A DNA stretch of 64,000 bases from Multifurca ochricompacta (GCA_022496185.1 WTXG01000051.1:1-64000), one strand, 5' to 3'; positions 31,306 to 43,265 are shown, counted from the stretch's first letter. The notes: generated by a model not told the origin, from the letters alone. A program made the numbers and translations.

Positions 31306-33159
31306 TGTTACAACCCTACTCTTTTCCCACCTTCCTGCTGTGCCCTCCCCTTTGTACCACTCTTGACTGTCCATTCCCTGAACCACCATCTCCTGACCAC
31401 TTTGGCACCTGAACCCCCCCTTGTCCACAGCTTTATGCTTAGGACTGTTGACCCAACATCCCCAGCTGACTGCCTTGGGATCCCTCCTGACACTTGCAGC
31501 CCATGAGCCCCAGACTGTGCTCTGATGCCTCTGACTGCATATCCCAGGACCCTACTCTGATGCCTTTGGCTGTATGCCTTAGGACCTCCCTTGATGCCTT
31601 TGACAGAATGTCTTAGGACCTGACTCAATGCCTGTGGCCTGCATGCCCAGGACCAGACACCAACACCTTTTGGCTGGCTGCCTTAGGACCTTTACCTGAT
31701 GCCTATGGCCTGCATGCCTAGGACCACCTCTTGATGCCCTTTGCTTTATGCTTTGGGACCCCAACCTTGACCCCCACTCCACATACCAGAACTCCACCCC
31801 AATGCCTGCAGTACAGACTGCAGGACCTTGACCAGATGCCTGTGACTTGACACTCATAGGACCCCAACCCTGTCACACATTTGACACACCAATAGCTCTG
31901 CTACTTGCTGATGACTGCACCAAACCTCACCCTGATGCTGGGCCTCTGTATAGGCCAGCACCTGAATCCTGTCCCTGTGGCTGACATCCATAGGATCCCT
32001 GACATTGTCCCTGCCGAACCTGACCATCTGGATGACTAGATGACTTTGGCTTGTACCAACCTTGAACCACATGACCTGAAGGCACATGACATGGACTTAG
32101 TTGTGACCTGTCTTGTGACCCTTGACCACATGACCCCAGACCACATGACTCTTGAACATGTGACCTTGGACTTTGATCATGACCACTTAGATCATATGAC
32201 CAGTCACCTGACCCTTTCCTGATCCCTGTGGGAGTATTCCCATGCTGACTCTGACTCATGTGAAACCTGCTGTTCCCATGACCCTCCTTCCCTGACCCAT
32301 AGGACCAGCTGTTCCTGTGGTTATCCTGACTCCTGTGGGAATCTTCCCACATCTGCTCTGACTCCTGTGGGAATGCTCCCACATCCAACCTGACCTTGTG
32401 GGACTCTGCCCACATGACTATGCTTCTGATAGGGCTTATCCCTATCATGGACTTTATGACTGGCAGCTTATCTGCCATTGGTAGATACAGACTCTGACTC
32501 TGATTGGCTACAGACTGACCTGTTACAGTACTTAAGGTGCTGTAGACAGTTTGTAGGACCTTAGATTTGACCTCTTGGGACTTCAGCCCTTGAGCATGTA
32601 GATCCAGAATCCAGAGAGGGGAGGACCATCTGTCTCCCTGTGTTCACCACCTTTCTGAGAGGGACCTTGCTGTTTCTGACAGTGAGTGTGCACCTTGATT
32701 GACTTCAACCCAGAGGCATTGCTGCCCTGGTTTTCCTCTCAACCCAGATGCTGCTGTAGGCTCTGGTTTCCTTCAACTTTGGCTTCAGTCCACTTGATGT
32801 GCCTCTGGCACTTTGGCTGAGCCTTTCCCCTTCAACTTAGCTCCAGTCCACTTGGTGCACTATCTGCACAGTGGCTGGGCTACTCCCCCTCCTTCCAATC
32901 CCAGCCTTGGTCTGTTCATTGTGCCTCTGGCACTGCAGCCAGGTTGTGCCCCACTCAATGGCCTTAGGGGATTAGCTCCCTTTGGCCAACTCATCCCATC
33001 TCTCTCTGCACTTGGTTATAGCACATTTCCTTCTGATCTCATTGAGGCTAGGCTGTGAGTTTGGCTTGTAGAGCCAGGCTTGCTGAGGATCTTTGGACTG
33101 CTGATGGACCTGTGTAGAACTGTGCATGTCACACATGATATGCCCTGCTGAGTGTAACA
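31306..33159. repeat. long solo LTR (1,854 bp) with TSD CACTG
   Basis: Starts TGTTACAACCC and ends GAGTGTAACA, flanked by CACTG at 31301-31305 and 33160-33164. Removing it rejoins RNase H of gypsy E (DASGQLHPV-AFLSKS). It holds no believable ORF. From about 31500 to 31860 it is built of degenerate ~42-bp repeats (GATGCC...GCATGCC.AGGACC), and 32080-32200 is rich in GACCACATGACC-type repeats. A TATA-like TACTTAAGG lies near 32530. Confidence 0.88.
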
Positions 33160-34154
33160 CACTGGGTGAAGTTGCCCAGAGGCATCTTGTTGTGCCAACT
33201 CCACACCAATTGCATAGCTGGAGGTGTTGGTTGTAACAAAGAATGGTTCTTGTATGTGTGCAGTTGTCAGAATACAGGGGCAGAGCTGAACATTTTCTTC
33301 AGTGTATTAAATGCCTTCTCTTCTTTTTCTCACCAGGTCCATGGTGTGGCTAGTTTAGTGAGATCAATCAGTGGTCACACAAGTTGAGAGTATCCCTTAA
33401 TAAAACAACAATAGTAGTTGCCAAAGCTAAGGTAGCTGCAGACTTGTTTTACAGATGTGGGGGTCAGCCATTCTAGAAGGCCATTGACTTTTGTAGGGTC
33501 CATGGATATGGTACCATGTTTGAGAATGATGCCAAGGTAATCTATTTTATTTGTGTGAAATGTACATTTTGATGGTTTTAGGAATAGATCATTGTTGAGT
33601 AAGATTTGGAGGATGCATGTGACACATTGTTGGTGGAAGATGGGGTCATTGGTGGTTGCTATTAGGATGTTGTCCATGTAAATTACCAGCCAGCCTTTGT
33701 CTAGTTCCTTCTGAAAGAGTGCATTCATCATTGTTTGAAATGTTGCTGGGGAATTAGTAAGTCTGAAATACATAACCAGAGGTTCAAAAAGTCCTTTATT
33801 CATTTTGAATGCAGCCTTCCATTGGTCACCTTCTTTGATACATGTGTTGTTATAACCCCATTGAATGTCAAACTTGGTAAATAGTGTTGCATGTTGTACC
33901 TTGGCAATTAGTTCATTGATGAGAGGGAGAGGATATGTATTTTGGAGAGTATGTTCATTCAGCTTTTGATAGTCTTGTACTGGTTGTAGTTTGCCACCAT
34001 CTTTCTTCTTTACAGAGAAGAAAGGTGATGTGTATTGAGATTTGGACTTGTGGATGTAGCCTTTTGATAATTGTTCATGTAGAAATTCTTCTAATACAAT
34101 TTGTTTCAGCTGGGTTAAGTGGGTAAATCTTACAGTCAAGTGTTGTGGGAGCAT
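33160..34154 (-). pseudogene. pol: gypsy E reverse transcriptase and start of RNase H
   Basis: RT frame 34154-33375 starts near LPQHLTVRF and includes LEEFLHEQLSKGYIHKSKS, YTSPFFSVKKKDG, YPLPLINELIAK and the palm motif IYMDNILIATT at about 33687-33654. The second catalytic aspartate of YMDD is Asn (GTTGTCCATGTA on the plus strand, 33669-33680). The frame closes at 33375; about 200 bp of RNase H sequence (QQDASGQLHPV at ~33195-33165) follows up to the solo LTR. Confidence 0.9.
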
Positions 34155-34810
34155 TGGGTTTTAAATTGATGGCATGATTCCATTGTCACACATCAGGGAA
34201 GTGTAGTGCAGCATCCTCTGAGAAGACCTTAGTGAAGCATTGATACTGTTTTGGAATTGTGACCTCTGAAGAAGGTTGTTGTTGCATGGCTAGTTCAGTG
34301 GTGGGTGACAGGCACATGATGAGTTCTTGCCAGGCAGTAGTCCTAAAGAGGTAGAGTTAATATAGTAGGGTATTGGAGGGGGTGATGAAGTTGAATTTTG
34401 CCCCTGTGGAAGGATACAGATGTGCTCCTGGATAGATGCAGTTGGCCAGGTAATAGTTGGTGAAGTATGAGCAAGCCAAGGGTAGCCCAAGATGATGTCT
34501 TCACTGCCAAGATCCATGACAAAGAAATTGAATGAACAGGTTTTAGAGCCAGTGTGAACTGTGCAAGGGAGGAAACAAGAAATGGAACCAGCAGCATTTG
34601 GAGAGCTGTCAACATTTGAGATTGTTTTTGGAGTAGGGAGAGGGTTAGTAAGGAGGTGGTGTTGTGAGATAAACTTTTGATGAATGAGATTTTCAGTTGC
34701 ACTGCTATCAATGAGTGCAAATACAGTCCCAATAGTAGAAAACAATGTTTGTATTCTGAGAGCTTTAGGTACAAACTGATCTACAATGGCCTTAAGGGTG
34801 GGACATCCCT
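34155..34810 (-). pseudogene. pol: gypsy E aspartic protease
   Basis: Open from 34745 to 34290: ALIDSSATENLIHQKFISQH at the active site (~34720) and LGSEDIILGYPWLAHTSPTI in the C-terminal part (~34510-34450). The family motif is D-S/T-G; here Gly is replaced by Ser, consistent with AGCGGT becoming AGCAGT at a CpG. After 34290 the link to RT is broken by stops. Confidence 0.82.
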
Positions 34811-36264
34811 TCAGGCTGGCAGAAAACCCAACTCTTTATCTAGTAATGCTTGAACTTCCTCTTCTTCTTCTGGAGTCATCTGTTTAAGGAGGGCTGCAAT
34901 TTGTTCAGCATTAGATTTTTTTGGTGTGGTTTGTGGAGTGGGGACCAGTGTCATGGAGGTTGTTGTGAATATTGTGGGAGTGGTCAGAGTATCAACTGTT
35001 GTGGTGGCAATACAAGGTTTCTTGTGGGGGCAGTCTTGTGAAAGATGGCCCTTCTTCATACAGAAGAAGCAAAGACCCTCACACTTGCATTGCTCCTTAT
35101 CTTCATCTGTGATGGCATGCCAAATGATGTCAACATCCATCACATTTGGGTCTTGTGGAGGTTGTGTTTGATTTGGTCATTGATTTGCAGGGTGGCACCA
35201 AAATGGGGTATTAGAAGTTGTTGCTGGTCTAGGTGTAAAAGGGGTAGAGGGTCGAGCTCCATGATCACATTGATCTTGTTCAATCATCCTGATGGTGAGA
35301 TAAGCCATATTCTCTTGTTGTGCTGCAAGTCCCCATTCTTGCAAGGTTGTCAGTTGATGATGAAGGACACAGTTTTTTGCTAAATCTCCTTGAAGTCCAG
35401 ATGCAAAAGGCATAGAGTACTGGTGTTGTTTGGGTGGACCTTGGAATGAGTGACTAAGGATGCAAAATTTGTCAGATATTCATCAATTCTTCCACCAGTC
35501 ATCTGTAATTTCCTTAGGTTGTTGTAAGCTTGTTCTTTGATGCCAAAGTCAAAGTATAATGCTTTAAATTGTTCTTCAGTATATTCCCAGGGTGTTGGTT
35601 GTGTAATTTTCATTTTTCCAGCTGCAATTGCTTGGAGGTCATTAATCATACTGAGTTGAAAGGTTTGCACCAGTGGTCCTTCCATTTGCTGTATAAAGAA
35701 GTGCAACTTCTTCAGTGGGTTGCATGGAATTTCAGCTTGATCATTTATACTCATATATTGGTGAAATATGGAAAGAAAGTGTTCAGATTGGGTTCTGTCA
35801 CCTTTGAAACAGACTGCTATTGTTCCTTCCAAGCATTTATCATTTTGTCCTGGACTTGGGACTGAATTAGTCATTGTCTGTGTGTTGCCACTATCTAGGG
35901 AGGAATCAATGAGTAGTTGTATGTTGATGGGTAATTCAGGGACACAAGGGAGATTGAAAGAGGCTTGGGCTAAATGAATAGCCTGATACAAGTTGACTTA
36001 GGCAAAGAAGGTGAGCTCAAACCAGAGCCCATTGTATCATTTGATAGGGATAAGTCTTTGTCTTGTCATGGAAAAATAGCCAGTCCAAGGGACATTAGCA
36101 GTTAGGGAGGAAATGTCAATCCAGTGGGTGTTCAATTGTTCCAGCAGAGGGATATCATTGATCAGTCTGGGGGTCAGTGGGAATGGGAGGGTTGTATATA
36201 TGTTTGTTACAGGAGCAATGGGAGCAGCAGGAGTGGCAGGAGCAGGGTTCATAGGTGCAGACAT
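34811..36264 (-). pseudogene. gag: gypsy E gag
   Basis: Starts MSAPMNPAPATPAAPIAPVT at 36264. Capsid region 35991-35380 (AVCFKGDRTQSEHFLSIF ... PWEYTEEQFKALYFDFG ... GGRIDEYLTNFASLV), then CCHC knuckle CFFCMKKGHLSQDC within 35143-34811, ending LDKELGFLPA. Stops separate the three pieces (near 36036 and 35380), with frame changes between. Overall layout matches family A gag (knuckle then an EEVQALL tail), so E is a distant relative of A. Confidence 0.85.
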
Positions 36265-36304
36265 GGTTTCTGTTCAAAATTTTCTGGTTTTAGTCTTGAG
36301 CTTA

Positions 36305-36624
36305 TGTTATGTTTGAAGCTCAGTTTGCTGATTCAGAGTCTAATAGTTCAGGGGGTGGGGCAGTTACTTAGCATGCAGCTCAAGTAAAGAGAGGAGATTC
36401 CAGGTCACAGAGCTACATAGAACACAGAAGCTCAAGACTAAGGAATACAGCTTGAGTATATGGGAACTTAAATAGACATAGAGGAGGATAATGTCATCAC
36501 ATTAAGGATGCTGCTAAGGTTTGAGGCTAGTAAAAGTAGGTGATGAGAAAAAGTCATACATTGTAGTATTGTATGTTTCTAACTGTATAGTATAGGGAAA
36601 GGTATCTTATCAGATGTTGTAACA
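36305..36624 (-). repeat. gypsy E 5' LTR (probable)
   Basis: Minus-strand TGTTACAACATCTG...AACATAACA, about 320 bp, with TATTTAAGTTCCC near 36470. It lies just upstream of gag. The inner boundary is chosen from the TGTTA/TAACA symmetry and could be off; no partner LTR survives. Confidence 0.5.
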
Positions 36625-36783
36625 ATACCTGCTAAGACACCATACCCATGGGTATGGTTTAAACCCACAGGTTGTATTTAAAATTACATGCTGGCACACT
36701 GTGGTGTACTAGAAACAAACAATCAGTACTACAATATATACTATGAGAGATCATGTTTCTTTCCAAGACTTGATGCATGGGAT
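36625..36783. repeat. hAT2 left terminal region with 18-bp palindrome
   Basis: CCATACCCATGGGTATGG (36643-36660) is a perfect palindrome, followed by TTTAAACCCACAGGTTG. These resemble CpG-decayed versions of the ACCCGTACCC and ACCCGCGGGT units at the hAT1 ends. Confidence 0.5.
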
Positions 36784-37640
36784 AGCTGCTACAACTTCTG
36801 GCATGTCAATCAGATCTCTCCTTCCCCAGTCACCAAGACACAAGAGGGCACAGATCATAGATGGAGACAGAGCATTCCAGATGAAGTAGAAGAGGAGTTG
36901 GGCTTGTGAAACAGATGCTCAACAGCAGTGGAGGTTGCTGATAAACATAATCACCTGATATATCACAATATAAAGAATAGTGAAGATACATACCTGGCAC
37001 ATTAAGAAAATCAAATGCCATGGCTGACAACTTAGGATAGACCTTCCAATGATCCCACCACCAAGCAATAGGATTAGATACCTTCTCAATTGCCTGTGAA
37101 AGGTAGTCATCAAGCTCATTGGTATCTTCTAAGCCATCCATTGGAATGTCAAGGAAGTCTGTGGTAACATCAGTGTCATCAACTACTGTCATTGACTGTC
37201 ATCACAATGTACATACATGACATTAAAATACTAGGCTAAACATACCTGAACAGGGCCTGACATGGAGGGGGTATCATACTTTGCATACTCCTCTCAAACA
37301 ATAGCTTCAGCAGTATTAATCCAGCCCTTTGGCCATTGGCACTGTTGAAAATATTTGAGTTTCAACTGTGGGTGAAGCACTGAGAGGTTGGTGCAAAATT
37401 GAGTATGAGAAATGGTGATACCACTATGAACATACCCATGGATATACAGTATACATTGGATAGACCAGTTTTCCAATAATGCTTGCTGATGCTTTTGCAA
37501 GCAAGGTAAGTGCATGCTTCACAGATGGAGAGTGTGGTTTGACAGTGGTGTCACTAAGTAATGCATTGATGTGGTCAATAGTTGGGATGAAATTGGCAAT
37601 TGATAAAACTGTTGCTTGGGGTCAAAGAAATGCCAAGAAT
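36784..37640 (-). pseudogene. hAT2a transposase, C-terminal half
   Basis: Minus-strand pieces: FIPTIDHINALLSD (~37590), QHYWKTGLSN-type region, VLHPQLKLKYFQQCQWPKGW (~37370-37310), then ELDDYLSQAIEKVSNPIAWW and AMAFDFLNVPG (~37110-36990), a GT-AG intron (about 36940-36993) and ATSTAVEHLFHK (~36930). This is the order of hAT transposase C-termini, ending in the dimerisation domain. The copy is CpG-poor and broken, and no N-terminal half follows in the same orientation. Confidence 0.75.
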
Positions 37641-37679
37641 TCATCCCTTGGTCCAGAATTGATCAAGAATTGACCCTAT

Positions 37680-39770
37680 GTGCCAATGCACCAGGATAAA
37701 GGTGATGGAGATGCTTGCTACAGGTAAGGTTTACAACACTTTCAGTGTCTTGCCATCTAACTTTATTTTTCTCTCAGGCTTATGAAGGAATGCTAGACAT
37801 TGGTGTAGATGGCTGGACAATGCCTCAATTCATTCCATTCATTGGCACTACTATCCATTGGGTTCAGGAGGGCAAGATCACATTGACAACACTGGATTTC
37901 ATCAAGTACATTAATCACTGGTTGTTATAGAAATAATATAGTTGCTAATCATTATACAGAGTGCCAAAAGCCCATACTGGTGCTTATGTTTCTGCATGTG
38001 TCTCAGAATGCCTGCATGAGTATGGAATCCACAATGAGGTATGTTTCAAGTTACATACTGTGAAAACAGAGATGTTTATCTACTGCACTAGGTGCTGGCC
38101 ATTGTCTGTGACAGTGCATCAAATAATGACACAATGGTGGATGAGCTTCAAGTCTTGGTTTTGAGCTTCAGGGGTCAGATGACATGCATGCAGTGCTTTG
38201 AACACATCCTCAACTTGGTAGTGAAGGTGCAACATGACTTGTCATTGTTTTGCCTTGTGTCAATGGGTTCAATTAGGTTGTTTACAGGCCATCCTCTCAC
38301 AGTTCAGCCAGCAGGCCAAGGCATTGGAGGATGAGCATGATGAGGAGCATGACACAAACCTCTTCAAAGACTTAGATGTCAATGATGTCATCAAGGAGGG
38401 TGATCAGGACAATGAAGATAATGATCTACAAGTGGACAATGACAAAGTAGATCCCACAGTCAAGGCAAGCAATGAGGCCATGATCCAGGAAGTTGTAGAG
38501 GATGTTGGTTATAGTGGCAGGATCCCAATGCTTTCTTGCACAGAGGTCAATCTAGGATGCTTCTCAGTCTTCAAAGTCAGTGATATCACTAATCAGAACA
38601 ATCAGATTATTTACATCATTTTTACATAGCTTCAAAGGCTTGCAACAAAGATAGTCAACAGCCCAATCATCAAGGCAGATCTTGAAGTGTGCTGTATGCA
38701 AAGCAAAGTCAGACTGAAAGTGATGGTGCTACTCAATGGAACAGCACATTAAAGCTTATTGGGCACACACTTGAACTTCAGCCAGTGCTTCAAATGCTTG
38801 TTGTAATGTGTGAGCACAACAAAGCACATGGCATCCATTTGAAGAGGATTCAGTTGTCAGAAGCAGAGTGGAAAATACTCAAGCAGCTGCACCCTCCCTT
38901 GGATTTGTTCTTTGATGCAACAAAGGAGATTTCACAAAACAAGATCCTCTAATACATGATGTCATTTCTTCACCCTTGACACAAGACTTCATATTTCATC
39001 AAGGTAGAATGGAAACATGAGTGGATCAAGGCAGCAGAAGACCTTGCATGACAGGAATGGGAAGCATACAAGCCAGAAGTGCTATCTATGACATCTATGA
39101 CATCAACAGCAGCATCAAGCATCACATCAAAGGTAAGATTTCAAATATATGTCAAGGAGCAACTGGCAATTGCTCACTCTGTGTTTAATTAGGAACCAAC
39201 TAGCCTTTCAGGAAAATATTTTGGCACACTGCATGACAAGTTTACACCTGTCGACACCCTGGATGAATGGCTGTCTAATGTGCCCACTGTCACCAACACT
39301 GATCTGATCACACTGGACAGCAATGAAGGCAACAGGCCATCCACTTGCACAAATGGCTATCAACTTCCTTTCCATTCCAGGTGGGTTATTAATCACTATC
39401 ATTTTTGTGGTGCTGAATATACATGGCAGCAACCTCAACTGATGTTGAATGTGTGTTTTCAAAAGGTGGTTTAACAGTCTCAAAAATGCAACATTCCATT
39501 TTAGATGAGTCTATGCAAGCAGCTATAGTACTTGGGTCATGGTGTGATATTCCTGATCTTATTCCTTACAATGATATAATAGCTGCCTTTAAGGATAAAA
39601 GCAAGTGGGCAGGGAAGGCAAAAGCTATTATAGATATTATTGATGATAGTGATTCTACCTACTTACAGAGTATTGTTAAATGGATAAAGTTGCACTTGAA
39701 TGTAACACCAGAATGTTGGATGGCACCTGAGAAGGATTGCCCACAGAATTTTGATGTGAAGATGCAATAG
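37680..39770 (+). pseudogene. hAT2b transposase, plus-strand copy
   Basis: Intron at about 37724-37779, then AYEGMLDIGVDGWTMPQFIP, KAHTGAYVSACVSECLHEYG (37964), a second intron, VLAIVCDSASNNDTMVDELQ (38089), TCMQCFEHILNLVVK, an acidic insert (38300-38520), degraded central region with TQWNSTLKLIGHTLEL (38734) and, after an intron ending near 39428, the dimerisation domain ATSTDVECVFSKGGLTVSKM to about 39620. Signature hAT residues (D in CDSASNN; CFEHILNL) are present. Many stops, no BED finger recovered. Head-to-head with hAT2a. Confidence 0.8.
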
Positions 39771-40222
39771 CCAATTCCCATCCTCCAAAGTGTTTGCATT
39801 AACCCCATGCTTGAGCTCATGACATTCTTGCTCATTGACATTGCTTGTTGACAGACAGGCAAAAGAAAGGATGTTGTTAGTGATAGGAAGGGTGGGGCAG
39901 CTGTGTGAAATGAAGACATACTGATGTGATGGCCATTCACATCCTCCAAAGTGTTGTTGTTAACCTTGTGCTTGAGCTCATGATGTTCTTGCCCATTGAT
40001 GTTGTTTGTTGAATGACAACAAGAGGAAGAGAGAAGATCATTGGTGATAGGAGGGCCAGGGCAGCTGTGTGAAAGGGATGCAAATGAAGACATACCTATA
40101 AGAGGCCATTCCCATCCTCCAAAGCTTCCTTAACCCTGCACTTGAGTTTGTGACTTGACTGATAGCAAGAGAAAGGAGGTTGTTGGTGATAGGAGGGCCA
40201 GGGCAGCTGTCATTGCTCAATA
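39770..40222. repeat. three-copy ~160-175-bp tandem repeat
   Basis: Each copy begins (GG)CCA(A)TTCCCATCCTCCAAAG and ends GGGCCAGGGCAGCTGT. Starts at about 39770, 39943 and 40103. Copies differ mostly by small indels and C/T or G/A changes. Confidence 0.75.
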
Positions 40223-40898
40223 ACAGGGGAGAGACCAGAGCCAATAAACTTGTACTATCCATTGGCTGACTGAATTCCTACATGGCACTTCCCTCCCCTC
40301 CCATGTTGTACTAACTGCCACTTCTTCCTCCTCCTTAGTGTCACAGTTAGGTGCCAACTGTGTTGGGGTTTAATGCTGAAGGCTGGTCCTTCAGTTCAAG
40401 TCAAAGTCAAGTCAGGTTGCAAGTCCTAGTCAGGTTTGTGGCAAAGACAACAGCACCAAGGAAGATGAAGCTGAAGACCAAAGACAAAGGCAAAGAAGAG
40501 GATGAAGATGAAGTCAAATGTAGTGTAAACAGGGCATACTGGAACATGAACTCCCTCAATAAATGTAATTGTAGGTACATTATCACAAAAGAGACATCAG
40601 AGAAACAATACCAAAACATGCCCCAAAAAGGGGCATCCCAAAAACTATATTTGGGCTTGCACAAGGCAACTCCTAAAGCCAAGTGTGGTAAATGTGAGCA
40701 TACCTCCAACTGGACTCAAGCAGACCAAAATTCAATTACATTAAGGCAAAAAATCAAATATATAGACTAATAGACAGCTCAATGACCCAGTGCAGTATCA
40801 GCTTGCATGTGTGCAAAATGCAACTGCTTCTTGTCAGGCAACAGAGGGAGATCATGCCCCATCCACTAATCTAATCTACTCCATAATCCATAATATGC
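40223..40898. other. unassigned stretch
   Basis: Contains a 139-codon plus-strand frame (40351-40770, Lys-rich, with a KCGKC motif) that I cannot assign and that lacks family features; it may be a relic of a hAT N-terminus or chance. Nothing else identified. Confidence 0.3.
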
Positions 40899-41240
40899 TG
40901 TTGAGATGGGCCAGTTGTGACTGGATTGTTGGGGACTGGGGACCAGACAGCCAGGCTCCTGGGTGGACTCAATCTTATGATTACAATAAGATAATCTAAA
41001 GTGCATCAGATAATTGATTCAGAGACATTGCACACACAACACATTCCTTCTGTCTTGTCACATTTAAATAACTATATTTATTCTACTTATTGTCATGCTC
41101 CTCTGAGCAGTATAAAAGGTCACTATTTTGTACATGTTCACTTCAGTTTTGACCACATAAACTGAAGTGAGTATTAGTTAGTTTATCTTATCTGTAATCT
41201 TTACCATATTTAGCTAACACTTATCTACTATCTAAATAGG
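40899..41240 (+). repeat. LTR-like promoter segment (TGTTGAGA family), CpG-poor copy
   Basis: TGTTGAGATGGGCC start and TATAAAAGG near 41111; matches 24898-25165 with CpG sites changed to TG or CA (for example GAGACGAGCC versus GAGATGGGCC). Its TTCACTTCAGTTTTGACCA (41137-41155) recurs inverted at 42508-42526. Confidence 0.55.
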
Positions 41241-42507
41241 TAAAGATACTATAGTGGGGGAGTTTTGGTGGCTTAATGACAAGATTAAAGCCCTGCTGTT
41301 CATGCTGTCTAATGCCATCTATGGCTGTTTTTTGACGGGTTTGGACAGTGTTTTCCATACCCATAACCATCTGTCTCAATGATTGACTTGAGCTGGTACA
41401 GTACAGGTATGGGACTGTACTATGGCACCATCATACTGTAAGCTATGGGTATGGCACACAGCCCTACTATCCCAGGCACCCACCTCACATTCATGTGGGT
41501 CCTGGCAATCTCCACCTTCCACACAGTAAACAAGTCTGCCAAAGCTGTGCAAACTGCCTGCATGTCCACCCTGCTGAGTGCACTTGACAAGCAACATTCC
41601 CCACTCAAGTGGTGTTCTTTAACCTGACTCTGCACCTATGACAACTGGTGTGAAGAATGGCTTTGTGATTGCACCCATGCTGTGGGCAGCAATAACCAGG
41701 CATACTCCCTCCCTTTCCATCAGCTGCCCCCCTGATGGCTCCAACCACCCCCTCTGGTCCATTGTGACTAAACCCTGGCCTAACCCTTACAGCTGGCATG
41801 CCATCACTGCATGGGCATGTGCCACCCCCACCCCTGACCTCCCCAACCTGCATGACAATCGCACCTACCTCTCTCCCTCACCTGCCCCCCTGATGGATGC
41901 AACCACCCCTCTGGCACACTGCCACCACCCCACCCAGCTCTTTCTCTCACCACACCTCCACAGCCTTTCAACTTGCCACTGGCCATGGCTTTATTGCTGA
42001 GTACACTGAACATTTCCACCCCACTCTGTCCCACTCTGCCTCTCTGCCCTCTCTATGCAACTGCCTGTGTGGAAGTGGGCATTGACACACTCCCTGGCCA
42101 CTTCACTTGGACTGACATATCTGGTAATGTCTCATTTGCCACCACCCTCCTTCTCTTTCTGCAGTGGACCTGGGCTGCCTTCAGGCCCATCTCTGAGCAA
42201 TGACCTCATGAAATAGGATGAATTGACTGGGGTGCTGGGCCTATGGTAAGTGGTCTAGCTCTCTGCTCTCCCTTGTTGCTTTTTACCACCACCACCTGGG
42301 ACAGGCCAGCCCTCACAGGCTGGCCCATTCCCTTGCCCTCTCCTGGGCCTTACTCCACTTGTTCCCTTTGCATTTTTGGTTTGGGTAGTGTAATCTCTGC
42401 CTGTCACTGTCTTGTGTTCATCCCACAGTAGTTATTATGTTCCTGGTAGTAGCCATGCAATTTAGGACATGTCACATAATAAAGTTGAACTCAAAAAAAA
42501 AATAGTT
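41241..42507 (+). other. unassigned DNA ending in AATAAA and poly(A)
   Basis: No protein recognised; Pro/His-rich plus-strand frames between 41638 and 42200 look like composition effects. The right end has AATAAA (42478-42483) and, ten bases on, a run of ten A (42493-42502), the layout of a retroposed polyadenylated transcript. A 19-bp inverted repeat flanks the block (41137-41155 and 42508-42526). Source transcript unknown. Confidence 0.4.
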
Positions 42508-42580
42508 GGTCAAAACTGAAGTGAATGCTACACAAAGCAGTGCCCTTAAATACTAGAAGGAGAGTGTAATCCTATTTTGT
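42508..42580 (-). repeat. inverted fragment of the TATAAAAGG promoter segment
   Basis: Reverse complement reads GTATTTAAGGGCACTGC...TTCACTTCAGTTTTGACCA, matching 41110-41155 in order. It is a second, opposed fragment of the same LTR-like sequence. Confidence 0.5.
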
Positions 42581-43265
42581 ATAACAACAGAGTAACAAGG
42601 GAAATTAGAGAACATTTGTGTGGATCATCCTTGATCAGTTAAAGCATGCTCAGGGCTAGTGCTTAAAAGTCCAGTTAAGTCCAGTTTTTTTCCATTTTAG
42701 GGATGAACCAGAACTGGAACCAGTTCAACCACACTGAGAGATGACCTACAGTCAGACTGGACTTACAAGGACTGGTTTTTTTGCAGTCTGTAGTCAGTCC
42801 ATGACCAGTTTAGGTCAACCTGAACCAGTGTTTATACATACATTTACCATGACAGAAGGCAGATACTATGACTACATGCAACAGAGATTTAGATATAATT
42901 TGTGCATTGCACAGGTAACCCATAACCCACAGTTTTTCAATAGAATGGCAGCATGCCAGCTGCTTCAGGTGGCCCCAGTGCCTTGGTTGTGCACAAACTA
43001 AACAATGCCAGCATAAAGTATAATTAAAACAATGCAAACAACATTTAATTTTACATAGACAAAATGTCCATCTACTTTCAAAACAGTAGTCTGCACTAAG
43101 ATCTACTATGACACTTCCATTCCCACTGCCACCTGTGTACCCCCTTGCTCCAATGAGGGCCAGACATTTCTGCTCTGTAGAGGCAGCCAGTTGCACAGAT
43201 GTGGTGTAGCTGCACAGACCCTGGCATAGGATGTGCCAGGGATGAGTATGACTGACTACCACTAA

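Larger units (their letters stand above)
29867..36624 (-). mobile_element. Ty3/gypsy element E, decayed, 3' end lost
   Basis: Minus-strand LTR (36305-36624), gag, zinc knuckle, protease, RT, RNase H and integrase in gypsy order. It is cut at 29867 before a chromodomain or 3' LTR and carries a 1.85 kb solo LTR in RNase H. CpG is almost absent. Catalytic residues in protease and RT are changed, so it is long dead. Confidence 0.9.

Noticed and set aside
40351..40770. A 139-codon plus-strand frame as a host gene
   Set aside because: Lys-rich low-complexity start, no recognised family, flanked by tandem repeats and LTR-like DNA; no intron or start context supports it.
41638..42203. Pro/His-rich plus-strand frames as coding
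   Set aside because: Several overlapping frames show the same compositional bias and none has a recognisable domain.
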